Made by a program: the position numbers and the translations under genes
NCBI GenBank assembly: GCA_900318115.1
Contig: ONJJ01000006.1
Location: 33,909 to 97,908, forward strand
DNA: 64,000 nt
Reading direction: 5' to 3'
Source of the DNA: an uncultured Prevotellaceae bacterium
GTDB taxonomy: Bacteria; Bacteroidota; Bacteroidia; Bacteroidales; Bacteroidaceae
The notes under the pieces: model-generated
What the model was told of the DNA's origin: nothing
The model's input: the letters and a program-made list of their open reading frames with translations, nothing else
The model's database searches: none
In this document: piece by piece, positions 8,928-16,781 of the stretch
Numbering within the stretch: the first letter of the stretch is position 1
Layout of the letters: every line of letters starts with the position of its first letter

Positions 8928-10700
8928 TTATTTCGTTGGAACGAGGTATTTCTTGCCTTGATGTATCAGCAGATGAGACGGCTTGCGTAGGGCTACACGT
9001 CCTGATGTATCAAAAGATACATCAAGACGTGAAGGCTCCTGCGGCTTGATGCATGAGTTCATACCTACTGGTAACAGAGTGGTAAAGTCCTGCTGCATCT
9101 GCACCGCCCACGGGCAGCGCAGTAGCATGGTATAGTGGGTTCCGGGAAGCAGGTTGTGGAAGGTCATAGTGACCTGCTGGGACTGACCCGCCGGCAACGA
9201 GAGTACTTCGTAATGCCGGGTGTCTTCATCCTCATGACCATCGGGGTAGAGGCAATAGGTGACGAGGTCGGCGGCGTAGCCATCTGCGGCCTTGTTCTCC
9301 ACGGTGGCCGAGCAGGTGACGGATTGTCCATCGTCCGAGAGCTCATAGGTCAAGCCGCTCCAGACGAGTTGACCGCGGGTGCCCTGGGTGATGGTGATGG
9401 GCATGGAGAACGGTATCGTCACATCATCGTGTGAGATTCCTATGAGACGATCGCCGGGCACCGAGAAATTCAGGTAGGTGCGTTGCACACGACGCTCGCC
9501 CGGAGCCAAGGTGAGACCTGCCAGGCCGACATAATCCGCCTGCCAGAAGATGGCCGTGTCCGTGGGCAACCAAGTCATTACCTCGTAGGTGTAGGTCACG
9601 GTGTCTCTACCATGATTTATGAATTGGAAATCAGCAGCAATGCGTCCTTGCAGGTCGGCAGGACGGGTCATCGTCAGCCTCTCGAGTTCCACCCCGAGGT
9701 CATCCAGCGCCAAGGTGTCGGGCATCAAGGGTGCGGCCTCCTCTGAAGGATGCATGAACAAGGCACTCTGATTGCAGAAGAAACCAATGGCATAGCCGTC
9801 CGCCGGGTAGTCCGTAGGCTCGAAGGGATTCAGCCAGTCGAGGTCGTACCATCCGTCGTAGCTACCGTTATAGCCCCAATTGACGTGGTAGTATCCTTCA
9901 GCATCCACGCCATCGATGTTGAAGGCATGGCCGCCGAGATCCATGTTATGACCTGCATAGACGATGGGGCGCCCTTCTTCCAGTTCATGTCTCAACATAG
10001 CGTGCCAACGACCGGGGGTGTAGAGAATGCGGTCGAAATACTCAGCCATGCCGTAACCGAAAGCACGATGCAAGGGTTCCACGGCCCGATAGACGTTTGC
10101 ACCCGAGGAGCCAAGACCATAGTTCATGTGAACCGCCATTCCCGCCGCCAAACTGGTGAGGGCTATGGCGTTGCCTTGGGCTGGGGTCCATCCATCGCGA
10201 TAGTCCAGGAGATAGTTGCCCCAGTCGAATCGGGTACCGGGCAACATATCCGGAATCGTATAGTTGTCCGTCTGCCAACCGAAGAGGGTGTCCTTCAAGA
10301 CTTCGGGATAGCGATAAAAAGCCATCACCTGCTCAATGGCGGTTGCGACACATCCGCTGAGGCAACGGGCCTCGCTGACGGTGCCGTCCTCTGAGGTCCA
10401 CTGGGGACACAGCAGGTTATAGGGCTCCTCTTGTGCGCGAATGGACTGAAGCAGGGGACCGATGGTGGCTCCCTTCTGAACCTGTCCCCGCCGACGAGCC
10501 CGCGAGGGGGCAAGACGCGTCGCGTTCTCATCCTGCACCTGCCATGAGCGGGCACCCACCAGCTGACGAAGTGCCTCGGGAACCACGCCCGTACGGCTGA
10601 CTCCATGGGCAATCACTTCGCCTTCCGAGGTCAGCATGCGCTGGCCATGAGCACCAAAACTCACCAATAGCAGGACTATGAGAACCAGTTGTTTGCGCAC
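8928..10700 (-). CDS. Secreted C10-family (streptopain-like) cysteine peptidase
   Basis: 590 residues: signal peptide (1-19), propeptide (about 20-75), C10 catalytic domain (about 80-315) and beta-sandwich domains to the end. Catalytic Cys117 sits in CLSGCVATA and His258 in GGHAFNIDG, with the supporting Asn-Trp in NWGY (274-277), the pattern of streptopain, interpain and PrtT. The last 20 residues (PSHLLIHQGKKYLVPTK) resemble tails seen on type IX secretion cargo in oral and gut Bacteroidales. Expected to be secreted or surface-attached and broadly proteolytic. Family firm; the sorting route is inferred from the tail. Confidence 0.9.
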   Translation of the reverse strand: MRKQLVLIVLLLVSFGAHGQRMLTSEGEVIAHGVSRTGVVPEALRQLVGARSWQVQDENATRLAPSRARRRGQVQKGATIGPLLQSIRAQEEPYNLLCPQWTSEDGTVSEARCLSGCVATAIEQVMAFYRYPEVLKDTLFGWQTDNYTIPDMLPGTRFDWGNYLLDYRDGWTPAQGNAIALTSLAAGMAVHMNYGLGSSGANVYRAVEPLHRAFGYGMAEYFDRILYTPGRWHAMLRHELEEGRPIVYAGHNMDLGGHAFNIDGVDAEGYYHVNWGYNGSYDGWYDLDWLNPFEPTDYPADGYAIGFFCNQSALFMHPSEEAAPLMPDTLALDDLGVELERLTMTRPADLQGRIAADFQFINHGRDTVTYTYEVMTWLPTDTAIFWQADYVGLAGLTLAPGERRVQRTYLNFSVPGDRLIGISHDDVTIPFSMPITITQGTRGQLVWSGLTYELSDDGQSVTCSATVENKAADGYAADLVTYCLYPDGHEDEDTRHYEVLSLPAGQSQQVTMTFHNLLPGTHYTMLLRCPWAVQMQQDFTTLLPVGMNSCIKPQEPSRLDVSFDTSGRVALRKPSHLLIHQGKKYLVPTK

Positions 10701-10742
10701 AATTACTTAAAGAATTAATTCAATCAGAATTTATCATTCCAC

Positions 10743-11675
10743 TCAGAGTCCCAGCAGGGCACGTCCTTCCTCAGAAAGCACCTCGCGCACCTTCTCGAAA
10801 GAGAGGGTTCCGGAAGGCAGGCCACAAGCGTAGGACGCGATTTCGTACTGCTGATAGACAAAGGCGATGCCGTCCCGCACGACGTAGGGCTCGGAAGCCG
10901 GAAGGGGTATTCCGAACTCCAATTCGTTCTCGGGGGTGTCGGGGTCATCCCAGAGCTGAAGCTGCTCCATGAGTTCCTCCTCGCTGACGGGCGGCTGGCC
11001 TTCAGCAAAGGCGAAATACCCACGCAGCTCGTCCTTGATGAGAGCCACGATCTGAGCTTTCTTGCTCATGTCAAAGAGGTCCCATCCCATCCGTTTGCCA
11101 TCGCTCTTGCGGAAAGTGACACCAGAGGCTATGAAAGCGCCATGGGCTCCACCTGTGTACAAGGAATGGCTTTCTTCGAGGGTGACATATTTCCGGGTTT
11201 GCAGGGCCACGGAAGCCGTGTAGTCGTTCTCGTAGCCAGCGGAAAAGCCTTCTTCGGCCATGGATTTCACGGCATCGACCATCTGCTTCATACCTTCTGC
11301 AGCGTAGGCTGAAAGATACTCTTGCTCCTCGCCGACTTTGTACTCAAAGCTGAACTCAGGAGCATCCTCTCCCCACGAAGGGAAGAAACGATGGGCTATT
11401 CTATCCGTCAGATAAGCCCGAAGGCTATCGGCCAGGATGCCCTCGGCCTCCGGCACGGGGAAATCAACCTTCATCTTCTCGCTTATGGATGCCTCGAGGG
11501 TCAGCGTGTCCTCATACATCACCGTGCAGAAGGCTATCGAATCAGCACTCACCAGGGAGTCCACGGATGTGGAATCTGCTCCTCCCCCGCCCTTCTTCAT
11601 GAAGTCGCAGGATTGGAAACTCAAGGCGGCTACGGCAAGAGCTGCCACGGCCATATACGAACTTCTTTTTCTCAT
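10743..11675 (-). CDS. DUF3298/RsiV-like lipoprotein
   Basis: 310 residues with a lipobox ending at Cys23 (SFQSC). The mid-section LYTGGAHG followed by a hydrophobic FIASGVTF and WDLFD is the DUF3298 (PdaC/RsiV C-terminal) signature; the part before it corresponds to DUF4163. In RsiV this fold binds lysozyme; in PdaC it accompanies a peptidoglycan deacetylase. No enzyme domain or sigma factor is attached here, so this is a stand-alone envelope lipoprotein of unknown function. It lies 42 bases upstream of the C10 peptidase on the same strand. Confidence 0.78.
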   Translation of the reverse strand: MRKRSSYMAVAALAVAALSFQSCDFMKKGGGGADSTSVDSLVSADSIAFCTVMYEDTLTLEASISEKMKVDFPVPEAEGILADSLRAYLTDRIAHRFFPSWGEDAPEFSFEYKVGEEQEYLSAYAAEGMKQMVDAVKSMAEEGFSAGYENDYTASVALQTRKYVTLEESHSLYTGGAHGAFIASGVTFRKSDGKRMGWDLFDMSKKAQIVALIKDELRGYFAFAEGQPPVSEEELMEQLQLWDDPDTPENELEFGIPLPASEPYVVRDGIAFVYQQYEIASYACGLPSGTLSFEKVREVLSEEGRALLGL

Positions 11676-11778
11676 TCTACCTATTTATTTTAGCACGGAT
11701 TACACCGACCTCACGGCTTCATCCACATCCACGACGCAGATGGAAGAACCGCGGAGTCCGCGCAATCCGTGGTCTTTA

Positions 11779-12447
11779 TTATGCCCGAGCCTCAGCAATG
11801 ATGTCCAGGCACTCGCGGCACTTGTCGGTGACATACTGCCAGTCCTCGGCAGCCACCTTGTCCTTCGGGAAGAGCTTGGAGCCCATGCCGACGCAGTAAA
11901 CACCAGCCTTGAACCAGCTACGCAGATTCTCGGCATCGGGCGAGACGCCGCCCGTGACCATAATCTTGGACCAGGGCATCGGAGCCATCAGTCCCTTGAC
12001 CATATTCGGGCCATAGACATCTCCAGGGAACAGCTTGGTGAGGTCGCAACCCAGCTCCTGGGCCTTGCCGATCTCGCTGACGCTGCCGCAACCCGGGCAA
12101 TAGGGCACGAGGCGACGATTGCAAACGGGAGCAATCTCGGGGTTGAACAGAGGACCGACGACGAAGCAGGCACCCAGCTGGAGGTACATGGCTGCCGTGG
12201 GAGCGTCCACGACGCTGCCGATACCCAGTGCCAGCTCAGGGCACTCCTTGGCCGCAAACTTCACGCACTCAGCAAACACCTCCTGGGCGAAGTCGCCGCG
12301 GTTGGTGAACTCGAAGGCGCGCACGCCGCCATCGTAACAAGCCTTGATGACCTTCTTGGCCACCTCAACATCCTTGTGATAGAACACGGGCACCATACCC
12401 GTTTCGCCGATTTTCTTCATCACGGCGAGTTTATCGAATCTTGCCAT
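11779..12447 (-). CDS. eda: KDPG/KHG aldolase
   Basis: 222 residues, the usual length. Class I aldolase splitting 2-keto-3-deoxy-6-phosphogluconate into pyruvate and glyceraldehyde 3-phosphate. A conserved Glu lies in RAFEFTNRG, the probable Schiff-base Lys in the segment LTKLFPGD, and the phosphate-binding glycines in MVTGGV. Starts 97 bases after the stop of kdgK, so the two genes form one pathway unit: kinase first, then aldolase, the lower branch of uronate (pectin or alginate) breakdown. Confidence 0.92.
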   Translation of the reverse strand: MARFDKLAVMKKIGETGMVPVFYHKDVEVAKKVIKACYDGGVRAFEFTNRGDFAQEVFAECVKFAAKECPELALGIGSVVDAPTAAMYLQLGACFVVGPLFNPEIAPVCNRRLVPYCPGCGSVSEIGKAQELGCDLTKLFPGDVYGPNMVKGLMAPMPWSKIMVTGGVSPDAENLRSWFKAGVYCVGMGSKLFPKDKVAAEDWQYVTDKCRECLDIIAEARA

Positions 12448-12460
12448 TGCTTTATTGTAC

Positions 12461-12508
12461 GAATTGACTTATTTTTCGAATTGACTTATTTAATGATTTG
12501 ACTTATTT
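12461..12508. repeat. Three 17-bp-spaced GA(A/T)TTGACTTATTT copies between kdgK and eda
   Basis: Copies at 12461-12474, 12478-12491 and 12495-12508; the first two are identical and the third has one change. The regular 17-base spacing lies wholly within the 97-base gap between the two genes. Confidence 0.8.
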
Positions 12509-12544
12509 TACGTTGTAGAATTAGTCATATCGGTCCCATTTAAA

Positions 12545-13567
12545 TCATCTTTGCACGCGACCGTTGGCATTTCCGCCCGCCAGTGCTTCCACCTCCTCGG
12601 CGCTGACGAGGTTGAAGTCGCCGTTGATGGTGTGCTTCAGGGCACTGGCTGCTACGGCAAACTCCAGGGCCTCGCCCTGAGTGGCTTTGGTCAGCAATCC
12701 GTGGATCAGTCCTCCGGAGAACGAGTCGCCTCCGCCCACGCGGTCGATGATGGGATCGATATCATAGCGCTTGCTCTGGTAGAACTCCTTGCCATCGAAG
12801 ATGAGGGCCTTCCATCCGTTGTGTGTGGCCGAGAAACTCTCGCGCAGGGTGGAAACGACGTACTTGAAACCGAACTCCTCCTTCATCTGGCGGAAGATGC
12901 CCTCGTAGCCGGCAGCATCGGTCTTGCCGCCTTCCACGTCGGCATCGGGTTTGAATCCGAGGCAGAGTTCAGCGTCTTCCTCGTTGCCGATGCATACGTC
13001 CACATACTTCATCAACGGGCGCATGATACTGATGGCTTTCTCGCTGGTCCACAACTTCTTGCGGAAATTCAGGTCCACGCTGACGGTGACTCCGTGGCGC
13101 TTGGCGGCCTCGCAGGCCAGACGCGTCAGTTCTGCTGCCTTATCGCTGATGGCGGGAGTGATACCGCTCCAGTGGAACCAGTCGGCACCTTCCATGATGG
13201 CGTCGAAGTCGAAGTCCTCGGGCACGGCCTCGGCAATGCTGGAGTGAGCGCGGTCGTAGATGACCTTGGAGGGACGCATGGAAGCACCCGTCTCGGCGTA
13301 GTAGAGGCCCACACGATCACCGCCACGAGCCACGAAGCGCGTGTCCACGCCGTAGCGGCGCAGGGCATTCAGGGCTATCTGCCCGATCTCGTGCTTGGGG
13401 AGTTTAGAAACGAAATAGGCCTCGTGGCCATAGTTGGCCAGCGAAATGGCGACATTGGCCTCGCCACCGCCGGGGATGATGCGAAAACTCTCGCTCTGGA
13501 TGAAACGGTCGTTTCCCTGGGGAGAAAGGCGAAGCATGATTTCGCCTAAAGTGACAATCTTGGACAT
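12545..13567 (-). CDS. kdgK: 2-keto-3-deoxygluconate kinase
   Basis: 340 residues, PfkB/ribokinase family. The N-terminal glycine pair is in PGGGEANVA, and the C-terminal PfkB signature is RVGGGDSFSGGLIHG, whose Asp is the catalytic base. Phosphorylates 2-keto-3-deoxygluconate to KDPG, the substrate of the eda product immediately downstream. A -7 box at 13674-13681 lies about 107 bases upstream, with a C-rich/G-rich palindrome in the leader that could act as an attenuator or is a dispersed repeat. Identity rests on family plus the eda neighbour. Confidence 0.9.
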   Translation of the reverse strand: MSKIVTLGEIMLRLSPQGNDRFIQSESFRIIPGGGEANVAISLANYGHEAYFVSKLPKHEIGQIALNALRRYGVDTRFVARGGDRVGLYYAETGASMRPSKVIYDRAHSSIAEAVPEDFDFDAIMEGADWFHWSGITPAISDKAAELTRLACEAAKRHGVTVSVDLNFRKKLWTSEKAISIMRPLMKYVDVCIGNEEDAELCLGFKPDADVEGGKTDAAGYEGIFRQMKEEFGFKYVVSTLRESFSATHNGWKALIFDGKEFYQSKRYDIDPIIDRVGGGDSFSGGLIHGLLTKATQGEALEFAVAASALKHTINGDFNLVSAEEVEALAGGNANGRVQR

Positions 13568-13588
13568 AAAATATCAGGTCCCCTCCCA

Positions 13589-13650
13589 ACCTCCCCCAAG
13601 GGGGAGGGGCTTTGAGTTTTTTTGATGTCGGCCTCTGCCTTGGGGGAGGT
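13589..13650. repeat. C-rich/G-rich palindromic repeat in the kdgK leader
   Basis: CCTCCCCC AA GGGGGAGG (13590-13607) forms a tight hairpin. A second G-rich arm at 13638-13650 is exactly complementary to 13589-13601, so two alternative pairings are possible. Related C-rich/G-rich palindromes occur at about 19605-19650 and 38230-38275. Confidence 0.65.
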
Positions 13651-13673
13651 AGAGAGACCGTTCGTTTCGGGTG

Positions 13674-13681
13674 CAAATTTA
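13674..13681 (-). promoter_or_regulatory. -7 box for kdgK-eda
   Basis: TAAATTTG on the minus strand, about 107 bases upstream of the kdgK ATG. Confidence 0.5.
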
Positions 13682-13788
13682 CGCATAATTCTCCGAACTA
13701 TCGGTCTTCCGACGGTCATTTTATGGGAAAAGAGGACGTTTTTCATCACTTTTAGTGCCGAAACGGACGAAATGTCACGGAAAAAGCG

Positions 13789-13796
13789 TACCTTCG
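13789..13796 (+). promoter_or_regulatory. -7-like box abutting the nhaC start
   Basis: TACCTTCG ends only 4 bases before the ATG at 13801. If used, transcription would start at or very near the initiation codon. Confidence 0.4.
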
Positions 13797-13800
13797 CGCC

Positions 13801-15081
13801 ATGAAGAAAGGATTATTAGCCCTCAGTCCCATCGCCGTGTTCCTGGTTGTGTACGTCGTCACCAGCATCGTTGCCGGCGACTTCTACAAGGTTCCCATCA
13901 GCGTGGCGTTCCTCATCACGGCCATCTATGCCATAGCCTCCAGCCGTGGCCTTCCCCTGCGCGACCGCATCACGCTCTTCAGCCAGGGGGCAGGTGATTC
14001 CAACATCATGCTGATGATCTGGATTTTCGTCCTCGCGGGAGCCTTTGCGGCCTCGGCCAAAGCCATGGGAGCAATCGACGCCACGGTTAACCTTACGCTT
14101 CAACTTCTACCAGATAACTTATTGTTAGCCGGACTATTTATAGCATCATGTTTCATCTCGCTCAGCATAGGCACCAGCGTGGGCACCGTGGTTGCTCTGA
14201 CGCCTATTGCCGCAGGTATCGCCGAAGCCACAGAGGCCACGGTTCCCTTTGTCGTGGGGGTCGTTGTGGGCGGTGCTTTCTTCGGCGACAACCTGAGCTT
14301 CATCTCCGACACCACCATCATGGCCACCCGCACTCAGGGGTGCCGCATGAGCGACAAGTTCCGCGTGAACTCGCAGATCGTGGTCCCCGCCGCCGCCCTG
14401 GTCCTGCTGGGCTACATCGTCCTGGGCACCCAGATCCACGCTCCGCAGGGCGTTCCGGAGGTCGATGCGCTGAAGGTGCTTCCCTACGTGGTGGTCCTCG
14501 TCACGGCCGTCGTTGGCGTGGACGTCATGGTGGTGCTTGTGGTGGGCATCCTCCTGAGCGGCATCATAGGTCTGGGCTATGGTGACTACGACGTGTTCGG
14601 GTGGTTCGCTTCCATGGGCGAGGGCATCCTCGGTATGGCGGAGCTCATCATCGTCACCATGATAGCCGGCGGCCTGATGTCTCTGATCCGCCATGGCGGG
14701 GGCATCGATCTCGTCATCCGCCACCTCACGCGCCACATCCACGGACAACGCGGAGCCGAGCTGACCATCGGCGGAATGGTAGCTTTCACGAATGTGTGCA
14801 CCGCCAACAACACGGTGGCCATCCTGACCATAGGCCCCATCGCCAAGGAAATAGCCGACCGCTACGGCATCGATCCCCGCAAGAGCGCGAGCCTGCTCGA
14901 CACCTTCTCCTGCCTGGCGCAAGCAATGCTGCCCTACGGCGCCCAGCTCCTGATGGCCGCCAGCCTGGCCACCCTCTCACCCGTGGAAATCATACCTTAT
15001 TTATATTATCCCTTCTGCATGGGCATCTGTGCCCTGCTGAGCATCCTCTTCCGCTGGCCCAGGCTCTCCGCTAAGGAATGA
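13801..15081 (+). CDS. NhaC-family Na+/H+ antiporter
   Basis: 426 residues with about 11-12 hydrophobic segments. The central GGAFFGDNLSFISDTTI is the NhaC hallmark with conserved Asp residues in membrane segments, and a second half with FTNVCTANNTVAI and a late TFSCLAQAMLPYGAQ segment completes the inverted-repeat fold. Inner-membrane exchanger of Na+ for H+ or of organic acid pairs (malate/lactate type). Divergent from kdgK, monocistronic before rsmG. Substrate not settled from sequence. Confidence 0.87.
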   Translation: MKKGLLALSPIAVFLVVYVVTSIVAGDFYKVPISVAFLITAIYAIASSRGLPLRDRITLFSQGAGDSNIMLMIWIFVLAGAFAASAKAMGAIDATVNLTLQLLPDNLLLAGLFIASCFISLSIGTSVGTVVALTPIAAGIAEATEATVPFVVGVVVGGAFFGDNLSFISDTTIMATRTQGCRMSDKFRVNSQIVVPAAALVLLGYIVLGTQIHAPQGVPEVDALKVLPYVVVLVTAVVGVDVMVVLVVGILLSGIIGLGYGDYDVFGWFASMGEGILGMAELIIVTMIAGGLMSLIRHGGGIDLVIRHLTRHIHGQRGAELTIGGMVAFTNVCTANNTVAILTIGPIAKEIADRYGIDPRKSASLLDTFSCLAQAMLPYGAQLLMAASLATLSPVEIIPYLYYPFCMGICALLSILFRWPRLSAKE

Positions 15082-15172
15082 CCTCCAGCCCCTCTGTTTA
15101 CTATCGATGTATTCTATTAATTGAAAATTCTCTATGCACTCGACCTTCGGTCGCCTCTACACTTCGAAGAAT

Positions 15173-15180
15173 TATCTTTG
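15173..15180 (+). promoter_or_regulatory. -7 box for rsmG
   Basis: TATCTTTG, ending 29 bases before the rsmG ATG at 15210; it places the start at MEIINKY rather than at an upstream frame extension. Confidence 0.65.
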
Positions 15181-15209
15181 TCTGCTCTCGTCTAAGTCCC
15201 ATTAGTCCT

Positions 15210-15896
15210 ATGGAAATCATTAACAAATACTTCCCCACCCTCAGCGCCGTGCAGCAGGAACGCTTCGCGGCCCTCGATGCGCTCTACCACGACTGGAATT
15301 CCAAGATCAACGTCATCAGCCGCAAGGACATCGACAACCTCTACGAGCACCACGTGCTCCACTCCCTCGGCATAGCCGAAATCATCAACTTCCGCCCCGG
15401 CACACGTGTGCTGGACCTGGGCACGGGAGGCGGTTTTCCCGGCATCCCGCTTGCAATCTTCTTCCCCGAGGTCCGCTTCCACCTGGTCGATAGCATCGGC
15501 AAGAAGATTCGCGTATGCAACGAGGTGATCAGCGCCTTAGACCTGGAGAACGTCACTACCCAGCACGCGCGCGCCGAAGAGATCAAGTACCAGAAGAGCC
15601 CAAAGAAACTGCGGAAGGGCGAAGAGCCCGCTCCAGCAGAAGGGCTGCTCGCGGAGCGCTTCGACTTTGTCGTCAGCCGGGCCGTGATGCCCCTGGCCGA
15701 CCTCGTCAAGATTTCCCGTCCCCACATCAGCCAGCGCCAGCAGAACGCCCTGCCCAACGGCCTCATCGCCCTCAAAGGAGGCGAGCTGGAGCACGAGGCC
15801 GCGGCCGTGAAATCCGAGAAGCTCATCACTCCCCTCTCCGACTTCTTCCAGGAAGAATACTTCCAAACCAAGAAAGTCGTATATGTCCAGCTCTAA
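15210..15896 (+). CDS. rsmG: 16S rRNA (guanine527-N7)-methyltransferase
   Basis: 228 residues. The SAM-binding motif I is VLDLGTGGGFPGIPLA, preceded by the RsmG phrase EHHVLHSLG and followed by SIGKKIRV and FDFVVSRAV. Methylates G527 of 16S rRNA, where loss can give low-level streptomycin resistance. A lysine/proline-rich insert (KSPKKLRKGEEPAPAEG) between motifs is longer than in E. coli. The ATG at 15210 is chosen because the promoter box lies directly upstream and alignment starts there. Confidence 0.93.
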   Translation: MEIINKYFPTLSAVQQERFAALDALYHDWNSKINVISRKDIDNLYEHHVLHSLGIAEIINFRPGTRVLDLGTGGGFPGIPLAIFFPEVRFHLVDSIGKKIRVCNEVISALDLENVTTQHARAEEIKYQKSPKKLRKGEEPAPAEGLLAERFDFVVSRAVMPLADLVKISRPHISQRQQNALPNGLIALKGGELEHEAAAVKSEKLITPLSDFFQEEYFQTKKVVYVQL

Positions 15897-15953
15897 TATC
15901 CCGCCATCAGCTCTAACATCCCCGAATATCTCGCCCTGGACCAATCATCCCTG

Positions 15954-16036
15954 CCTCGGGCTCGAATATCCAATCCCGGGCTCGAATATCCAATCCTCGG
16001 GCCCGAATATCCAATCCTCGGGCCCGAATATCCCGC
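15954..16036. repeat. Four tandem 20-21-bp palindrome-bearing repeats
   Basis: Units CCTCGGGCYCGAATATCCAAT at 15954-15974, 15975-15994 (one base shorter), 15995-16015 and a last partial copy from 16016. Units 3 and 4 contain the 10-bp perfect palindrome TCGGGCCCGA. They fill most of the gap between rsmG and the MBL-fold gene. A minus-strand reading frame across them is repeat-derived and not called. Confidence 0.85.
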
Positions 16037-16109
16037 CCCGGCTTTAAAATCCCGAATTACGTCCCGTTTTTTCCGTCGCAATTCTATTGCGACAACACCT
16101 CCTCCCCCC

Positions 16110-16757
16110 ATGCTCACCATAAAATCATTTCCCCTCAACCCGCTCAGCACCAATTGCTACGTCGTCAGCGACTCCACCCAGGAAGCCGTCATCATCGATT
16201 GCGGCGCCCTCTACGACGAAGAAAAAGCGGCCGTCTCCGATTATATCGACACCCAGGAGCTTCGCCCCGTGGCCCACATACTCACCCATGCCCACTTCGA
16301 CCACTTCTGGGGTGCCGCCTTCCTCCACGCGCGCTACGGTCTGGCAGCCCGTTGCCCCGAGGGCGACCTTTCCCTCTTCCACGATGCCGAAGGCCAGATG
16401 CGGGACATCCTGGGTCATGCCATGCGTTGTCCCACGGGTCCCGACGGCGAGGTCATCACCCCGAGCAGCATCATCTCCTTCGGCACCCACGAGTTCACCG
16501 TTCTCCCCTCGCCGGGCCACACTCCCGGCGGCGTCTGCTTCTATTGCGAGGCGGAACATGTCCTGTTCTCGGGCGACAGCCTCTTCCAGCTGAGCATCGG
16601 GCGCACGGACTTCTCGGGCGGCAACCACTGGGACCTCATCCGTTCGCTCCGGCACATCCTCCGCGACCTGCCCGACGACACGGACATCTACCCCGGCCAC
16701 GGCCCCAAGACCACCGCCGCCTTCGAGCGCAAGAACAACCCCTACCTCTCGTTCTAA
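16110..16757 (+). CDS. MBL-fold metallohydrolase (glyoxalase II-like)
   Basis: 215 residues. Metallo-beta-lactamase fold with the zinc motif THAHFDH, a later PSPGHTPGG His, an FSGDSLF Asp and a terminal PGHGPKT His, as in the short YcbL-type hydrolases. Probably cytoplasmic thioester or hydroxyacyl-thiol hydrolase. No rhodanese domain or substrate-binding glyoxalase II C-terminal domain is present, so the substrate is open. Followed 25 bases later by a GH gene on the same strand. Confidence 0.87.
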   Translation: MLTIKSFPLNPLSTNCYVVSDSTQEAVIIDCGALYDEEKAAVSDYIDTQELRPVAHILTHAHFDHFWGAAFLHARYGLAARCPEGDLSLFHDAEGQMRDILGHAMRCPTGPDGEVITPSSIISFGTHEFTVLPSPGHTPGGVCFYCEAEHVLFSGDSLFQLSIGRTDFSGGNHWDLIRSLRHILRDLPDDTDIYPGHGPKTTAAFERKNNPYLSF

Positions 16758-16781
16758 TCCTCCACCCTGCACACGCCTACT

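Noticed and set aside
15893-16153. Minus-strand frame with repeated YSGPRIG peptides
   Set aside because: Entirely produced by the 20-21-bp tandem repeats; no start context or conservation signal.
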